Positions 62,021 to 64,000 of a stretch of DNA of 64,000 nt are shown here, piece after piece. Under the pieces are notes generated by a model. It ran no database searches and had not been told where the DNA came from. It saw only the letters and a list, made by a program, of their open reading frames with translations. Source of the stretch: Variovorax paradoxus (GTDB lineage: Bacteria; Pseudomonadota; Gammaproteobacteria; Burkholderiales; Burkholderiaceae_C). Location of the stretch: contig NZ_CP091716.1 in assembly GCF_022009635.1 (NCBI RefSeq), positions 1,379,001 through 1,443,000 on the forward strand. Reading direction: 5' to 3'. The position numbers and the translations under genes were made by a program. How positions within the stretch are numbered: position 1 is the first letter of the stretch; every line of letters begins with the position of its first letter.

Positions 62021-63973
62021 TCATTGCGACGCGATGCGCGTCTTGAAGGGCAACGGCTCCAGCGCCGCCTGCAGCCGCTCGCGCAGCGGCGCGGCAAGCG
62101 CGCCGGCGGCGGCTTCGTCGACGAGCACGCGCACCAGGCTCTCGCCTTCGGCCTTCACGGCGGGGCGCGCGGCCTCGGGCACACCGAGCGCGGCGCAGGC
62201 CTCGGCCACCGCAGCGGCCACCACGCGCTGCGCGGCCATCGCGCGCAGCTCGGGCTTGTAGATTTTTCCGACGTTGGTCATCGGCATGGTCTCGATGACC
62301 GACACCCACTTGGGCCGAGCGGGCGCCTCGTCCACGCGCGCGGCGGTGAAGGCCAGCAGTTCTTCTTCCGTTGCCGATGCGCCGGGCACCAACGTCGCGA
62401 AGATCACCGGCAGCTCGCCCGCATAGGCATCGGGCGCGCCCACGGCGGCGCACAGTTGCACGGCGGGGTGGGCGCCCAGCGCGTCCTCGATGGTCTTGGG
62501 GTCGATGTTGTGGCCGCTGCGGATGATCAGGTCCTTCGAGCGGCCGGTGAGGTTGAGCCGCTCTTCGCTGTCTATCCAGCCCAGGTCGCCGGTCGCGAGC
62601 CAGCCGTCGGCGGTGAAGGCCTTGGCGTTGTCGGCCGGGTCCACGAAGCCGGAGAACACGTTGGGCGACTTGAACAGCACCATGCCCTGTTCGCCGGGCG
62701 GCATTTCGCGGTCGCTGGCATTGCCGTTCTCGTCGAGCGCCACCACGCGCATCTGCATGTAGGGCAGCCGAAAGCCCACGCAGCCCGCGGGCCCGTTCAC
62801 GCCCGGCGGGGTGATGGTCGAGATGCCGGCCATCTCGGTCATGCCCAGGCTTTCGTGCACATGCAGGCCGAAGAGCCGCTCGAAGCGCGCGGCCAGCTCG
62901 GGCGCGAGCACGGCGGCGCCGGTGCGGCAGTAGGTGATGGACGAAATGTCCGCGCCGTCCAGCGGCACGTTGGCTAGCGCCGCGAGCACCGTGGGCACGG
63001 CCGACAGCGAGGTGGGGCGGTAGCGGGCCACCAGCTTCCAGTAGTTGGCCAGCACCTCCTTGTTGCGCAGCAGCGAGGTGGTGGGAATGATCACCTCCAC
63101 GCCCGCCGACAGCGAAGAGAGCGAAGCCGGCAGCACGCCCGCCACGTGGAAGAGCGGATAGCCGTTGATGGAGATGCCCTGATCGTTCATGCCCGCGACC
63201 TGCACGCTGGCCCAGGCGGTGAACACCTGCGCGCCGTGACTGTGGCGCGCGAGCTTGGGAGCGCCGGTGGTGCCGCCGGTGTGGAAGTAGGCGGCGATGT
63301 CCGAAGGCGCGATGTCGCGGCCGCTCACGAGGCGGTCGTCGGGTTGCGCGGCGCGCAGCACGTCGAATTCGGCGACGCCTTCAGGCAGTTGGCCGGCCGC
63401 GCCGGGCGCCTCGTCATGCGGCGCCACGCGCAGCACGGTGGTGAGCGTGGGCACCTGGCCGCGCAGGCGCATCGCCTTGGACCACATGCCCGATTCGCTG
63501 TCCGAGCCGTAGGCGATCAGCACCTTGGCGCGCGCAGCCGTCATCAGCGCCACCAGCTTCTCGTCGGTGAGCAGGGGGTTCAGCGGCTGCACGATGCCGG
63601 CCGCCTCGCCGCCCCACAGCGCCAGGTGGTATTCCAGGCAGCCGGGCAGCAGCACGGCCACGGCGTCCTGCGGCCCCACGCCCAGCGTGTGCAGCATGTT
63701 CGCCGTCTGGTGCAGGCGCGCGAGCAGTTCGGCATACGACCAGCGGATGGGCTCGTCGGCCGGGTTGCCGGTGCGCAGGAAGGTCAGCGCCGTCTTGTCG
63801 CCGAAGGCATGGCCGGCGTTGCGGAAGATCTCGTAGGTGCTGCGCACCGTGAGCGCCTGCGCGAGTGGCGTTTCTTCGAGCTTGCGGATGTCCGCGAGGC
63901 TGCGGACGGGAAAGGCGGGGCGGAACGGCGCGCCGACCGGGGTGCTGTAGTTGTTTTCGTGCTTGCCTGTCAT
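62021..63973 (-). CDS. Acyl-CoA synthetase (AMP-binding enzyme)
   Basis: 650 residues. Adenylation-domain motifs: P-loop [18 protein letters not shown] near residue 235, [36 protein letters not shown], and the C-terminal catalytic Lys in [11 protein letters not shown]. It activates a fatty or other organic acid to acyl-CoA at the expense of ATP. It is in one strand-wise row with a Bug receptor, etfBA and a nitronate monooxygenase, so a dedicated acid degradation pathway is likely. Start: [14 protein letters not shown] at 63973. Confidence 0.93.
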   Translation of the reverse strand: MTGKHENNYSTPVGAPFRPAFPVRSLADIRKLEETPLAQALTVRSTYEIFRNAGHAFGDKTALTFLRTGNPADEPIRWSYAELLARLHQTANMLHTLGVGPQDAVAVLLPGCLEYHLALWGGEAAGIVQPLNPLLTDEKLVALMTAARAKVLIAYGSDSESGMWSKAMRLRGQVPTLTTVLRVAPHDEAPGAAGQLPEGVAEFDVLRAAQPDDRLVSGRDIAPSDIAAYFHTGGTTGAPKLARHSHGAQVFTAWASVQVAGMNDQGISINGYPLFHVAGVLPASLSSLSAGVEVIIPTTSLLRNKEVLANYWKLVARYRPTSLSAVPTVLAALANVPLDGADISSITYCRTGAAVLAPELAARFERLFGLHVHESLGMTEMAGISTITPPGVNGPAGCVGFRLPYMQMRVVALDENGNASDREMPPGEQGMVLFKSPNVFSGFVDPADNAKAFTADGWLATGDLGWIDSEERLNLTGRSKDLIIRSGHNIDPKTIEDALGAHPAVQLCAAVGAPDAYAGELPVIFATLVPGASATEEELLAFTAARVDEAPARPKWVSVIETMPMTNVGKIYKPELRAMAAQRVVAAAVAEACAALGVPEAARPAVKAEGESLVRVLVDEAAAGALAAPLRERLQAALEPLPFKTRIASQ

Positions 63974-64000
63974 GTCTTTTGTCTCCTTGGTGCGGCCGCG
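63974..64000. other. Upstream end of the window
   Basis: 27 bases before the acyl-CoA synthetase start codon, cut off by the window. GGAGAC at 63978-63983 on the bottom strand is the probable ribosome-binding site. The promoter, if present, lies outside. Confidence 0.4.

Overview
The window looks like a chromosomal segment of a high-GC betaproteobacterium of the Comamonadaceae, most likely Variovorax or a close relative. This rests on the overall gene styles: a Bug/TctC binding protein, SlmA next to ArgB, long GC-rich operons with few terminators, and GC-rich intergenic palindromes. It is an inference; no rRNA or tRNA gene is present to test it. The coding density is high and almost every gene is intact.

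Layout. 1-10.5 kb is a surface-polysaccharide locus: a cut-off sugar epimerase, a split transketolase pair, GtrA and a GtrB-like glycosyltransferase, a Wzm/Wzt-type ABC exporter, three more family-2 glycosyltransferases and a WecA/MraY-type initiating transferase. 10.6-13.3 kb holds argB, an SlmA-like TetR protein and a DMT transporter. 13.3-21 kb is a divergent sugar-acid catabolic locus (Ldh-family dehydrogenase, SMP-30 lactonase, UxaA-family dehydratase and FadR-type repressor facing two SDRs, an FAH-family hydrolase and an AraC regulator) arranged around an 11-bp inverted-repeat operator. It fits a non-phosphorylative L-fucose, L-galactose or D-arabinose type pathway. 22.8-34 kb is a TetR-controlled beta-oxidation cluster (acyl-CoA dehydrogenase, FadB/FadN-type enzyme, thiolase, thioesterase, hydratase). 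It is interrupted by a DUF559 nuclease-like gene bracketed by 36-bp inverted repeats. 34-41 kb carries a lone substrate-binding protein, a thioesterase, an Atm1-like ABC exporter, a 2-hydroxyacid dehydrogenase, an amidase and a LysR regulator. 41.4-46.3 kb has aspartate ammonia-lyase plus the complete glutamate/aspartate ABC importer. 46.3-50.9 kb has hydrolases, a nucleoside hydrolase, a tautomerase-like protein and a GlxA-type regulator. 50.9-53.9 kb is a complete TRAP transporter. 58.1-64 kb returns to acyl metabolism (nitronate monooxygenase family, EtfAB, a Bug protein, acyl-CoA synthetase).

The part that does not fit is 54.0-58.1 kb. It is visibly poorer in G+C, carries a PHP-phosphoesterase/ABC-type ATPase fusion overlapping a small acidic partner gene, a 41-residue secreted His/Cys protein and a short orphan gene. 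It is flanked by two inverted copies of a structured repeat whose inner core is nearly identical while the stems differ by compensating changes. This is the best candidate for an undescribed system (an accessory, possibly defence, island). The second candidate is the DUF559 gene with its 36-bp bracketing repeats, with a gene-less pair of the same repeats 10 kb away.
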